In this document: positions 34,629-43,304 of the stretch, one piece after another
Numbering within the stretch: position 1 is the first letter of the stretch
How the letters are laid out: every line of letters starts with the position of its first letter
From: JASLQO01 sp002327525
GTDB lineage: Bacteria; Pseudomonadota; Gammaproteobacteria; Pseudomonadales; Azotimanducaceae
Assembly: GCA_030744435.1 (NCBI GenBank)
Contig: JASLQO010000015.1
Coordinates: 21,584 to 85,583, forward strand
Length of the DNA stretch: 64,000 nucleotides
Direction of reading: 5' to 3'
Translations under genes and position numbers: made by a program
The notes under the pieces: generated by a model
Told to the model about the DNA's origin: nothing
The model's database searches: none
Seen by the model: only the letters and a program-made list of their open reading frames with translations

Positions 34629-35108
34629 ATGAAAGCCCTGGACTCACAGGTCATCAACTACCTGAATCAAGCCCTCAAGAACGAACTCACCGCCATCAAT
34701 CAGTACTTTCTGCACGCTAAGATGTATGAGAATTGGGGTATGAAGGCGCTCGCGTATAAGACGCGGGAGGAGTCCATCGACGAGATGAAGCACGCCGATG
34801 AGCTGCTGGAGCGCATCCTGTTTCTCGAGGGTCTGCCGAACCTGCAGGATCTCGGTAAGCTCAGGATAGGTCAAAACGTGCCCGAGATGTTGAAGTGCGA
34901 CCGGGAGCTTGAAATGGAGGCCATCCCATTGCTGCGCGAGGCCATCGCATTCTGTGAGGAGACGGGCGATTATGTCTTGAGGTACCTGTTCCGAGAGATC
35001 CTTTCGTGCGAGGAAGATCACGTCGACTGGCTCGAAACCCGCCTCGATCTCATCGACAAAACCGGGCTCGAAAACTACATTCAATCGCAGATGGCGGCGG
35101 CTGACTAA
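34629..35108 (+). CDS. bfr: Bacterioferritin
   Basis: 159-residue bacterioferritin subunit: KNELTAINQYFLHAKMYENW, REESIDEMKHADELLERILF with the haem-ligand Met (about 53), and CEEDHVDWLETRLDLI with ferroxidase-site Glu and His. Twenty-four such subunits form a haem-containing iron storage shell. It appears as a single gene without an adjacent bfd. A 33-codon frame starting at 34531 ends with ATGA overlap on this start, but has no ribosome binding site. Confidence 0.95.
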   Translation: MKALDSQVINYLNQALKNELTAINQYFLHAKMYENWGMKALAYKTREESIDEMKHADELLERILFLEGLPNLQDLGKLRIGQNVPEMLKCDRELEMEAIPLLREAIAFCEETGDYVLRYLFREILSCEEDHVDWLETRLDLIDKTGLENYIQSQMAAAD

Positions 35109-35366
35109 CTGCCAGGCGGTGCCCGGCTCGTCCCTGAACGAGACGCATTGCGTTGTTGCATCACGACGTCAAATGGGCAATCCTTCAGTCGGGAGGGTTC
35201 CCGATACTGGCGACTACCGGAATCTGTGGATGTCGTCTGTTCGACGCACGATCAAATAGGATCGGAGTTGGCCGGGACGATCGAATAAAAGCAATAATGG
35301 CCGAATATGATTCCCTGGCACCCGTTACCCAAGAGTAATGTGTTTTTATAGCCGAGGAGAAGAGAC
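35109..35366 (+). other. Upstream region of the TonB receptor
   Basis: 258 bp with no supported gene before the 15-codon leader frame. It becomes A/T-richer towards 35280-35350, consistent with a promoter, but I cannot define the boxes. Confidence 0.35.
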
Positions 35367-35414
35367 ATGACTGTAATCGCTAAGGCATCACGTATGCCTG
35401 AAGAGGAGGGGTAG
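35367..35414 (+). CDS. 15-codon leader ORF before the TonB receptor
   Basis: ATG at 35367 with GAGGAGAAGAG just upstream, encoding MTVIAKASRMPEEEG and then TAG. The receptor ATG is 3 bases after this stop, and its own Shine-Dalgarno (GAGGAGGGG) is the end of the leader frame. The arrangement would couple receptor translation to translation of the leader. It may be a regulatory leader peptide or a chance frame. Confidence 0.4.
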   Translation: MTVIAKASRMPEEEG

Positions 35415-35417
35415 ACG

Positions 35418-38288
35418 ATGCGTATAATTCGCACAGCCGCGGTGGGTTTCGTCGTGGCTATATTTTCCAGTTTTGCTTCCGCCGAGGAGGGTCGGCGTAT
35501 TGAGGAGATCGTGGTCACCGCTGAGAAACGCGAATCCACGGTGTCGGATACGTCCATTTCCATCACGGCGTTCGGCGAGGATATGCTCGAGGACATGGGC
35601 ATTCAGGGGCCTAACGAACTGGTGAACTTCATTCCATCCACCACGCGGGATGCATACGACATTCGTATCCGCGGCGTGGGACGCAACTTCCGCGCACTAG
35701 GCGGTGACCCAGGTGTTGCCACCTACTATAACGGAGTCTACTCCGAGGATTTCGGCATCGCGGCGACAGAGAACGGTCTATATGACGTGCAGCGGGTGGA
35801 AGTACTGCGGGGACCGCAGGGAACGCTCTACGGGCGCAATGCCATCGGTGGGGCGCTCAACTACATCAACAACGCGCCCACTTACGAATTCGAGGGCGAA
35901 CTGCGCGCGCAAGTTGGCAGTTTCAATACCCGTGAGGTTTATGGAGTGTTGTCGGGCCCGGTGATAGACGATGTACTGGCGGTTCGACTCACCGGCGTGA
36001 AGCGCGACCGGGACGGGTCACAGGACGGCATCGCGGGCACCGAAGATCTCAACACGATTCACGATCAGAACTTCGCCATCGCGCTGAAGTGGAATATCAG
36101 CGACGCTTGGGAAGCCAACATACGCTGGAACGACCGCGCCTCCGATCGGATCATCGGACAGAGCATCATAATCGATGAGGGTCTCTATGACCGCCGCGGC
36201 CAGACCTTCCGGGACGACTCACTGTATGTGTATGGCGTGCGCGGTACAACTGGTGTGCCCATCAGCTATTTTGGTACAGACGGTGGACCCAATGGTGGAG
36301 TACCCCTGACAGCCACCGATGCCGGGGCCATTCCATTCACGGATCCGTTGTCGGGCGCCACGGTTTACGGTGCGCTCAACAGGGCAGGCGTTGATCCGGC
36401 ACACTTTCCATATACTCCAACGGGAGCGTTCGGTATCAGCGGTGTGCCGTTAAACAGTCCAGACGATCTGGACGACGTCAAAAACTGGGGCATCAGTGAC
36501 AACACGAACGATGAAGTGTTCGACCACAATGCTGTCACTTTCGACCTGACCTGGGATATCAACGACACAACTAGTCTGAAGTACATAGGCGGATACTCAG
36601 ATTTCAGGTACACCTTCGATCTTGACATCGATCGTTCTCAGAGTGACCTCGGCACGTACAGAGCGACCGTCATCGAGGACGTCTATACCTACTCGCACGA
36701 ACTGCAACTACTATGGCAGATCGGTGACAAGCTCCAGATGACGAGTGGCATCTACAATTTCTACTCCAACCGTTATCAGGACTACACACTCACTGACGCG
36801 GCGGGACAGGGGCGTATTACCGACCCCACGAATTACGGCAATCTCGCACTCGCGTTCGGTGCACCCTTCGGTACGCCCATGGAGTTCGTACTCGGGAACC
36901 ATTCGCCGCTCGGTACCGCACCGGTGGGGACCAGCGTATCGGGTGTATGGGGAGGCGATCCTCTGGGACACGTCTATCATCACCAGAACCTCGTGGAGAA
37001 TACCTCCTATGCCGTGTTCACTCAGGGAACCTACACTTTCAACGACGAGTTTTCCGTGGTCGTGGGTGTGCGCTGGGCGGAGGACGAGAAGGAAGCGTTC
37101 GAGGACCGTGGCGGGTATTTCGAGTTCGCCAGCTTTCTGTCGCCGTACCTTTCAGACTTGTTCGGCATCGGCCCCTCGTTTTTTCCGGGTATGACACCAC
37201 TCGCCGCCGCCAATATTCTGATGGGTAACGCGGCGCCGAGCGGTAATCCCGACAATCCCATCATACCTCTGTGCTCGCCCACCGCCAGCAGCTGTCCTAA
37301 TCCGATGCGCCTGGTGGGTGTTCCGGTGTCTTACAACAGTCGCGTGACTGACAAGCAGAAGTGGGACGATGTCACATGGCGGCTGAACTTCGACTGGACG
37401 CCTACCGACGACATCCTCGTATACCTCTCCGCCACGACGGGGTACCGCGCCGGAGGTTTTTCGTTGGGCGTGACCGATGCTCGTGACGTGGCGCGTGACC
37501 CGCTCACTGGTATGCCTCTGCCGGGGGGGGACATCAAACCGCTCACGTATGATGAGGAAACCGTTCTGGCATACGAGGTCGGCTACAAGGGCACGCATTT
37601 CGATGGTCAGCTACAGCTGTTCGCATCCATCTATCTCTACGACTATGAAGGATATCAGGACCGGGTCAATGCGTTCGATGCGGTCAGACAGCAGAGCGTG
37701 GACGTTGTGCAGAACGCAGGAGATGCCAAGAACAGTGGCTTTGAAGTGGAATTCATGTGGCTTGCGAGTGACAACCTGACGATTGGCGGGAACTACAGTC
37801 TCACCAAGACGGAGTACGACAGCGACTACTTCGTGCTCGATTACGAAGATCCGAGTGTACCCATCGGGGTGTTCGGTTCGATCGCCGATGGTACGAATCC
37901 GCTTTACTATACCTCGAACGTGAAGGGCAACGAACTCAAGCGCATACCCGAACACAAGGCAACGATCTGGGCATCCTATGACTGGATCTTCTCGAGCGGT
38001 ATATTGAGCACGACCATCGTGCACTCATACACCGGAGAGTACCAGACGACGCCACTCGATCGGCGCATCGACCTCACGCCGGATCGCAATCGAACCGATA
38101 TCTCTCTGATCTGGCGCGATAATACGGACCGTTGGGTCGTGCGTGCGTTCGTCGACAACGTGTTCGACGATCAGAACCTGCGCGGGGTCAATGCTGGTGG
38201 TCAGGGCGACAACTTCCGGCGGACCGGTGACGTCCTGTATCCGCGCTATGCAGGACTGGATGTAACCTGGCGTTTCGGCGGTATCTGA
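35418..38288 (+). CDS. TonB-dependent outer-membrane receptor
   Basis: 956 residues. Signal peptide MRIIRTAAVGFVVAIFSSFA-SA, then EEIVVTAEKRESTVSDTSIS, a TonB-box and plug start of the oxidation-of-organics (not siderophore-named) class. Plug: DVQRVEVLRGPQGTLYGRNA, IGGALNYINNAPT. The barrel ends YPRYAGLDVTWRFGGI. It would import a ligand across the outer membrane using TonB energy. Neighbours (PQQ dehydrogenase, haem lipoprotein) rather than iron genes suggest an organic substrate, but this is inference. It is followed by a strong terminator. Confidence 0.92.
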   Translation: MRIIRTAAVGFVVAIFSSFASAEEGRRIEEIVVTAEKRESTVSDTSISITAFGEDMLEDMGIQGPNELVNFIPSTTRDAYDIRIRGVGRNFRALGGDPGVATYYNGVYSEDFGIAATENGLYDVQRVEVLRGPQGTLYGRNAIGGALNYINNAPTYEFEGELRAQVGSFNTREVYGVLSGPVIDDVLAVRLTGVKRDRDGSQDGIAGTEDLNTIHDQNFAIALKWNISDAWEANIRWNDRASDRIIGQSIIIDEGLYDRRGQTFRDDSLYVYGVRGTTGVPISYFGTDGGPNGGVPLTATDAGAIPFTDPLSGATVYGALNRAGVDPAHFPYTPTGAFGISGVPLNSPDDLDDVKNWGISDNTNDEVFDHNAVTFDLTWDINDTTSLKYIGGYSDFRYTFDLDIDRSQSDLGTYRATVIEDVYTYSHELQLLWQIGDKLQMTSGIYNFYSNRYQDYTLTDAAGQGRITDPTNYGNLALAFGAPFGTPMEFVLGNHSPLGTAPVGTSVSGVWGGDPLGHVYHHQNLVENTSYAVFTQGTYTFNDEFSVVVGVRWAEDEKEAFEDRGGYFEFASFLSPYLSDLFGIGPSFFPGMTPLAAANILMGNAAPSGNPDNPIIPLCSPTASSCPNPMRLVGVPVSYNSRVTDKQKWDDVTWRLNFDWTPTDDILVYLSATTGYRAGGFSLGVTDARDVARDPLTGMPLPGGDIKPLTYDEETVLAYEVGYKGTHFDGQLQLFASIYLYDYEGYQDRVNAFDAVRQQSVDVVQNAGDAKNSGFEVEFMWLASDNLTIGGNYSLTKTEYDSDYFVLDYEDPSVPIGVFGSIADGTNPLYYTSNVKGNELKRIPEHKATIWASYDWIFSSGILSTTIVHSYTGEYQTTPLDRRIDLTPDRNRTDISLIWRDNTDRWVVRAFVDNVFDDQNLRGVNAGGQGDNFRRTGDVLYPRYAGLDVTWRFGGI

Positions 38289-38305
38289 TCCGGATCAGAG
38301 CAACT

Positions 38306-38340
38306 AAAGCGCCACACGCAACCAGCGTGTGGCGCTTTTG
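38306..38340 (+). terminator. Rho-independent terminator after the TonB receptor
   Basis: AAGCGCCACACGC, five-base loop, GCGTGTGGCGCTT, then TTG: a 13-bp perfect stem. It lies just after the receptor stop and abuts the convergent PQQ dehydrogenase stop, so it may serve both strands. Confidence 0.9.
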
Positions 38341-40263
38341 TTATTCGGGTAATGCGTAGGCGATGAGATGATCGCCAGGCTCGCTGAATCCACCCCAATG
38401 GCTGCCGGAGGCGATGACCACGTACTGGCGCCCATTTGCCAGTTGGTAGGTCATTGGACTGCTATTCGCGGTGGTGGGCATCTCGGCCTGCCACAATACC
38501 TCGCCGGTTGAAACGTCGAATGCACGAAACTGATGATCGAGCGAGGCTGCGACGAAGACGAGTCCGCCCGCCGTCAGCATGGGTCCGCCGATCGCGGGCG
38601 TTCCCTCGATCCACCAGAACGGAAACGGGGCGATGTTGCGCGTCGTGCCGAGCGGGACGCTCCAGCGTACTTTGCCGGCGACCAGATCCAATGCATCGAG
38701 CGTACCCCATGGCGGCCTCGTACAGGGCATACCGAGCGGCGAACTGAGCTGATCGACAACCGCGCAGTAAGGCGTACCTAGCTGCTGGCCACCAGATCCT
38801 GATGCTTCGCACTCCTCACGTGGCGTCAGGCGCACGCTGGACGGATAGCGCATGGTGACCAGTATCGTGAGACCGGTACGCGGATCCACGGCCGGAGAAC
38901 CCCAGTTGTTGCCGCCCCCGTTGCCCGGAAAGAACACGCTGCCTTCGAGCGATGGCGGGGTGTAGATGCCTTCATTGCGCAATGTCTCGATCTGATCGCG
39001 GCAAACGCCCTCGTCCCAGAACGTGAAGCCCCAGGCATCGTCTGCGGTGAGCGGTGTCTGAATCATGTGCGGCACGTGGGTCGGAAACGGTTGGGTGGAG
39101 GAGAGGTACTCACCTGGAACCGGGTCTTGCGGGACGGGGCGTTCCTCCACCGGCCAGACGGGTTCGCCCGTTTCACGATTCAGAACGAATGTCAGCCCCA
39201 TCTTGGTCGGCTGCACCAGGGTCGGGATGATGCGGCCATCCACGTTCAGATCGACCAGTGTCGGCTGCGCCGGCGTGTCGTAGTCCCAGATATCATGGTG
39301 TACGAACTGAAAGTGCCAGACCCGCTCTCCGGTGGTTCCGTCAAGCGCGACCACCGAACTTGAGTATTCATCGAGCCCCTTGCGATGACCACCGTAGAAA
39401 TCGGGAGACGTGTTGCCGGTCGGGGCAAACACCAGATTACGTTGCTCATCGAGGGAGAGCAGCGACCAGACGTTGGTCGTGCCGCTGCGATATGTGCCGT
39501 CCTCGTTGAGCTGTTCGAGTTCCGGCGGAACCGGATTCCAGGCCCAGCGGAACGCGCCGGTGCGCACATCGTAGGCGCGCACGACACCGCTTGGGACACC
39601 GACACGGGAGTTATCCAGAACCATGGCTCCCGTGATGACGGTGTCGCCGAGAATTGCGGGCGGTGAGGTAATGGCGTATTCGTATGGCTGGTGCTCGGAG
39701 AGTCCGTGAGTGACGTCCACCTGGCCCCCGTCGCCGAAATCGGTGCAGGGTTCACCCGTTGCTGCATCCAGAGCGATCAGACGAGCATCGAGCGTGCCTT
39801 CGATGATGCGGTGTTCACAACCCCCTTCCTTACCTGATTTCCAGCTGCTCACGCCGCGGCAGTTCGGGAGGAAGTCGGCGAACTTGTCCACCTTCGGGTC
39901 GTAGCGCCACTTCTCCTCACCGGTTGCGGCGTCCAGTGCGAATACCATGTTGAACGGCGAGCAGTAGTAGAGCGTCTCATCTATCAGGATCGGCGTGACC
40001 TGCAGGGCGCTCTGCGAGAACACACCTTTTTCGAAGTCCCGGTGGCGCATGTCTCCCGAGTTGTGTATCCAGACCTGTTCGAGGTCACCGACGTTCCCGG
40101 CATTGATCTGATCCGCCGGGGAGAAGTGGGTGCCGCCCGGCGTTGCCCCATAGGACGGCCATCCCGCGGACGCTGCCCACGCGACAGAAGAAAGCACAAA
40201 CGAGGCGATGAGCGCATGCAGGATGGGTGCAATGAGTGTACGCCGCAAGGTCTGACTCCGCAC
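38341..40263 (-). CDS. PQQ-dependent dehydrogenase (quinoprotein), periplasmic
   Basis: 640 residues. Signal peptide (about residues 1-30, ending SSVAWA), then the eight-bladed propeller with repeated tryptophan-docking motifs (LDAATGEEKWRYDP, LDGTTGERVWHFQFVHHDIW, LDLVAGKVRWSVPL, DVSTGEVLWQAEMP). It resembles soluble forms of the glucose/quinate dehydrogenase group without the membrane domain and without a fused cytochrome. It oxidises an alcohol or sugar in the periplasm, probably handing electrons to the haem lipoprotein encoded divergently. GTG start at 40263, or TTG at 40248, which has GGAG upstream. Substrate unknown. Confidence 0.9.
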   Translation of the reverse strand: MRSQTLRRTLIAPILHALIASFVLSSVAWAASAGWPSYGATPGGTHFSPADQINAGNVGDLEQVWIHNSGDMRHRDFEKGVFSQSALQVTPILIDETLYYCSPFNMVFALDAATGEEKWRYDPKVDKFADFLPNCRGVSSWKSGKEGGCEHRIIEGTLDARLIALDAATGEPCTDFGDGGQVDVTHGLSEHQPYEYAITSPPAILGDTVITGAMVLDNSRVGVPSGVVRAYDVRTGAFRWAWNPVPPELEQLNEDGTYRSGTTNVWSLLSLDEQRNLVFAPTGNTSPDFYGGHRKGLDEYSSSVVALDGTTGERVWHFQFVHHDIWDYDTPAQPTLVDLNVDGRIIPTLVQPTKMGLTFVLNRETGEPVWPVEERPVPQDPVPGEYLSSTQPFPTHVPHMIQTPLTADDAWGFTFWDEGVCRDQIETLRNEGIYTPPSLEGSVFFPGNGGGNNWGSPAVDPRTGLTILVTMRYPSSVRLTPREECEASGSGGQQLGTPYCAVVDQLSSPLGMPCTRPPWGTLDALDLVAGKVRWSVPLGTTRNIAPFPFWWIEGTPAIGGPMLTAGGLVFVAASLDHQFRAFDVSTGEVLWQAEMPTTANSSPMTYQLANGRQYVVIASGSHWGGFSEPGDHLIAYALPE

Positions 40264-40370
40264 AAAAAACGAGCGCCGATGCTAACAGGGATTGCTGACG
40301 GATACTCCGGCCGGGTGCGTTTGCCCGTGGCTTGGTTTAGTCTTGCTGCGCCCCAATCCATGGAAAGTGT

Positions 40371-40844
40371 GTGGACATTCATTTCAATGGGATCATGTTC
40401 GTCGTCATCGCCGCAATGCTTGCAGGGTGCGAGCAACCGCCTCCACCCGAGGAGCCCTACCAGTCGGTCACTGACGTCGCCGGTCTGATGCGGCAGGTAC
40501 TGGAACCTGCCTCGGATGTGCTGTGGGATTCGGCCGGTTCCATCATGACGGAGGCCGGTGAGGAGCGCCTCGCGCCGACGACCGACGAGGGCTGGCTCGT
40601 CGTGCAGCAACAGGCGACAGTCGTCGCCGAGTCGGGCAACACGTTGATGATGCCTACTTATGCACCGGATCAGGGCGACTGGGTGGAATTCTCGAAGGGG
40701 CTCGTGGCAGCCGGCAAGGTGGCCATGGAAGCCGCGGCCAATCAGGATGAAGAGGCGCTGTTTCAGGCGGGTGCGCGTCTGTACAGCGTGTGTGTGGCGT
40801 GTCACCAGCTCTACTGGACCAACGCGCCGCAGGCGGCCGAATAA
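40371..40844 (+). CDS. Lipoprotein with a C-terminal CxxCH haem site (cytochrome c'-like)
   Basis: 157 residues. The short export signal ends in the lipobox LAGC (Cys20), followed by a proline-rich tether (EQPPPPEEPY). The rest is helical, and near the C-terminus stands CVACHQLYW, one c-type haem motif, the position seen in cytochrome c' proteins. It is presumably membrane-anchored in the periplasm as electron carrier or sensor. The start is GTG 40371; an ATG at 40395 would give a very short signal. It is divergent from the PQQ dehydrogenase, a likely electron donor. Confidence 0.75.
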   Translation: MDIHFNGIMFVVIAAMLAGCEQPPPPEEPYQSVTDVAGLMRQVLEPASDVLWDSAGSIMTEAGEERLAPTTDEGWLVVQQQATVVAESGNTLMMPTYAPDQGDWVEFSKGLVAAGKVAMEAAANQDEEALFQAGARLYSVCVACHQLYWTNAPQAAE

Positions 40845-40856
40845 CCGGCAGGCACT

Positions 40857-41417
40857 ATGGTGGCGAAGGAAGACCCACTCAGGCTGAAACGCCCATGGCT
40901 CACCGTTGTTTCGGCTCTTGGTGCGGGAATGCTGATCGTGGTTGCGGTGGTATGGCCCGCCGAGTACGGATTGGATCCGCTCGGTACGGGAGAACTGTTT
41001 GGACTCGTGTACATGGGCGAGGACACAACCTCGCCGCTTATCGACCAGCCTCCAGGCTATCGTGTCGACGCGGTCGCGTTCGTGCTGGAACCCTTCCAGT
41101 CAGTGGAATACAAATACCAACTCGCGCGCGACGCGACGCTCGTCTTCGAGTGGCACGCGGATGGAGAGGTCGTGTCGGATCTACATGCAGAGCCCGCCAT
41201 CGGACCGCCGGGCTACGCAGAGACTTTCGATCTGCGGCGGGATGAGAACGTGGCGGGTAGCTACACGGCAACCTTCAACGGTATACACGGATGGTTCTGG
41301 GAGAACCGCGGCCAGGAAACCGTCGAGGTGCGCCTGACCACTGCTGGATTCTACCAGCGCGCTTTCGAGTTCCGGGATGGGGACAAGTTAGAGTACGGCG
41401 ACTTCCCCGAACCCTGA
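40857..41417 (+). CDS. Transmembrane anchor protein, function unknown
   Basis: 186 residues. One N-terminal transmembrane segment (LTVVSALGAGMLIVVAVVWP) is followed by AEYGLDPLGTGELFGL. A periplasmic beta-rich domain follows with VAFVLEPFQSVEYKYQLARD, VFEWHADGEV and ATFNGIHGWFWENRG. This matches a family I recall annotated only as transmembrane anchor protein, often near redox or metal transport genes. It lies 12 bp after the haem lipoprotein gene and is probably co-transcribed with it. Function not established. Confidence 0.75.
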   Translation: MVAKEDPLRLKRPWLTVVSALGAGMLIVVAVVWPAEYGLDPLGTGELFGLVYMGEDTTSPLIDQPPGYRVDAVAFVLEPFQSVEYKYQLARDATLVFEWHADGEVVSDLHAEPAIGPPGYAETFDLRRDENVAGSYTATFNGIHGWFWENRGQETVEVRLTTAGFYQRAFEFRDGDKLEYGDFPEP

Positions 41418-41514
41418 GCTTTGGCTTGTGGCGACGAACCCCGTGTGGCCGACGGTGTCCAGGGAAGCCCTTCAGGCGCGCTTGTGCAGTACGAAGCATT
41501 CTGCACGCTGCGTT

Positions 41515-41640
41515 TCAACCATAAGCCATGCGCAGCAGTTCTCTGGCCGCTTGGATCTGTGCGATCCAGAACCAGGTTGCGGACAGTACGACGACAGCCG
41601 CAAACACCAGCGTGGTTTTTTCGAGTAGGTTCTTACTCAC
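41515..41640 (-). CDS. 41-residue single-pass membrane peptide
   Basis: GTG start at 41640 and TGA at 41517-41515. The sequence is a short cytoplasmic head MSKNLLEKT, a hydrophobic segment TLVFAAVVVLSATWFWIA and a basic amphipathic tail QIQAARELLRMAYG. It follows the DUF6644 gene by 27 bp on the same strand and fills an otherwise empty 250-bp gap. The clean one-helix topology and operon position argue that it is real; it may be a small subunit of a membrane complex with the DUF6644 proteins. Confidence 0.55.
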   Translation of the reverse strand: MSKNLLEKTTLVFAAVVVLSATWFWIAQIQAARELLRMAYG

Positions 41641-41667
41641 TTTGAAACCCCCGTGTAACGACGGCCA

Positions 41668-42147
41668 TCAGGAAAAACCGATCCAGCGACCCGAGGCCGC
41701 AACGGTGAACCACAACACCATGGATGTCACCGCCATGGACTTGAGTACCAGGGCAGAGATGGTGTTGTGGTCATAGCTGAGAAGCAGCGGGCGGCGCACA
41801 GCGTACACAAACAGTATTCCGAGTCCGAGGCTCGTCATCTTGACCCAGAACATCTCGTTGTAGTACAGCTTGATGGCCACGGCACTCATCATGAAAATAC
41901 CGCTCGCGAGCACCACGATTAATGCTACGTTGAACAGCTTCAAAGTGTTCCTGACGACGATCTCGGACGGGATGTCGCGCATCATTACGCCGAGCAGGCG
42001 CAAATCACCCACCAGCACCGCGCCGCCGAGCAACGCGAGTGAGAGAAGGTGGAACATCTGCACGACTGCAAACACACCGCCATAAGCTTTCGAGATGTCG
42101 GCGAGCATGGATGTGTCGATCCATTCAAATAGCGGTAACAAATCCAT
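41668..42147 (-). CDS. DUF6644 family membrane protein (copy 2)
   Basis: 159 residues, four to five transmembrane helices. FAVVQMFHLLSLALLGGAVL-VGDLRLLGV is the family's hallmark, with a conserved His in the second helix and DLRLLG after it. It is a paralogue of the upstream gene (HVLTLMLFLGMLFIIDLRML there). The His in a membrane helix could suit haem binding, which is only a guess. Start at 42147 (MDLLPLFEWIDTSM) with AGGAAG upstream rather than 42198. Confidence 0.8.
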   Translation of the reverse strand: MDLLPLFEWIDTSMLADISKAYGGVFAVVQMFHLLSLALLGGAVLVGDLRLLGVMMRDIPSEIVVRNTLKLFNVALIVVLASGIFMMSAVAIKLYYNEMFWVKMTSLGLGILFVYAVRRPLLLSYDHNTISALVLKSMAVTSMVLWFTVAASGRWIGFS

Positions 42148-42157
42148 GAACGTCTTC

Positions 42158-42751
42158 CTACTGCAGGGATGCTTGCAGGTCGAGTGCGGCCATTTCATCT
42201 ACGCAACCGGCTGCCCAATACATGAAATACGGCAGTTCTTTGTTGCAGTCGTACCAGTCGTAGGCGATGGTGCGGCCAGTGATGACGACGGCCGCCCAGA
42301 GAGTCAGCGATAACGCTGCTCCGGTCCTGATGTGTTTGGGCGGTTTGGGGTCGAGGTCCCAGCTCCCGGTGGGGTTTCTCATTTTGTTTCGAAACAGCAA
42401 TGCGTTGATACCGGCGGCAATCAGCAGAAAGACCTTGATGCGAAACCAGATGCTCTGGGTCGAGCGTACCGGAATCGCGAAATAGAGGATGAATCCGGTA
42501 ATCACCATGACAACGAAGCCGATCATCATGGGCCTGTCGAGGCGTTCGGCGATGGTGGTAGCGGGTACGCTGGTAAAGGTGACGCCGAGCATGCGAAGGT
42601 CGATGATGAACAGCATGCCGAGAAACAGCATCAGGGTCAGCACATGGGTGGATTCGATCCATGCGTACATGTATAGCGACTCGTGCAGCTCGGTGCTCCA
42701 CGAGAAGCCGTCCAGCCATCGTGCCAGAGTCAGCAACCATTCATTGAGCAA
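42158..42751 (-). CDS. DUF6644 family membrane protein (copy 1)
   Basis: 197 residues, four to five transmembrane helices, with STHVLTLMLFLGMLFIIDLRMLGV-type family core and PMMIGFVVMVITGFILYFAI. It has a TTG start at 42751 with GGAGG seven bases upstream. It lies directly before copy 2 (10 bp gap), suggesting a heteromeric pair. The cysteine-containing C-terminus (YDCNKELPYF, AAGCVDEMAA) is absent from copy 2. Confidence 0.8.
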   Translation of the reverse strand: MLNEWLLTLARWLDGFSWSTELHESLYMYAWIESTHVLTLMLFLGMLFIIDLRMLGVTFTSVPATTIAERLDRPMMIGFVVMVITGFILYFAIPVRSTQSIWFRIKVFLLIAAGINALLFRNKMRNPTGSWDLDPKPPKHIRTGAALSLTLWAAVVITGRTIAYDWYDCNKELPYFMYWAAGCVDEMAALDLQASLQ

Positions 42752-42799
42752 ACCGTTGCCTCCCGTTCAATGCCGTTTGGTCATCGTCGGTTTCGTGGA

Positions 42800-43258
42800 T
42801 CAACGGTGTGTGCTTGGATCGGCGCCATCTTCCGGCGCCCCGGTGCCGGAAGAGCCCATGAACAGCTTGCTGCCGTCCGGAAAAGTTACATCGCGTCCGT
42901 TCGCCTTACACGCGGGCTCGCAGGCGTGATCCTTGCTCTGGTACCCGCGCACGACGATTTCCGTGCCGGCGGCGAGCGACTTCTTCGTGATCCCGGTACG
43001 AAACAGGGTGTTGGGCGTACCGCCTTCGACCATCCAGTCCGTGGTGGAGTGGTCTTCGTTCTGGACGGCGAGGTGTACCCAGGCGTGAGGGTTCACCCAT
43101 TCCACTCGAGTCACTTTCCCGGTAAGCAGTACCGGGGATTCGGCGTCGAATTCGGCTGTGAAGGCATGGTGTGCCTGGGCTACCGGCATTAACAGGAGCG
43201 CTGCCACACCACCGGCGAGAATGGCGATAGGTTTAGGTGTCCGTTTCAGCTTACGCAT
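42800..43258 (-). CDS. DUF6152 family secreted protein
   Basis: 152 residues from the ATG at 43258 (GGAG upstream). The signal peptide ends MPVAQAHHAF, and the mature protein is an OB-fold-like domain with LLTGKVTRVEWVNPHAWVHL, GTPNTLFRTGITKKSLAAGT and VTFPDGSKLFMG, all typical of DUF6152. Such proteins accompany DUF6644 and the secreted GVW-type proteins in many proteobacteria and acidobacteria. Role unknown. Confidence 0.82.
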   Translation of the reverse strand: MRKLKRTPKPIAILAGGVAALLLMPVAQAHHAFTAEFDAESPVLLTGKVTRVEWVNPHAWVHLAVQNEDHSTTDWMVEGGTPNTLFRTGITKKSLAAGTEIVVRGYQSKDHACEPACKANGRDVTFPDGSKLFMGSSGTGAPEDGADPSTHR

Positions 43259-43304
43259 GATGATCTTCTCCAACTGCATGTGTCTGTGTGTCAGGAAATG
43301 GCCT

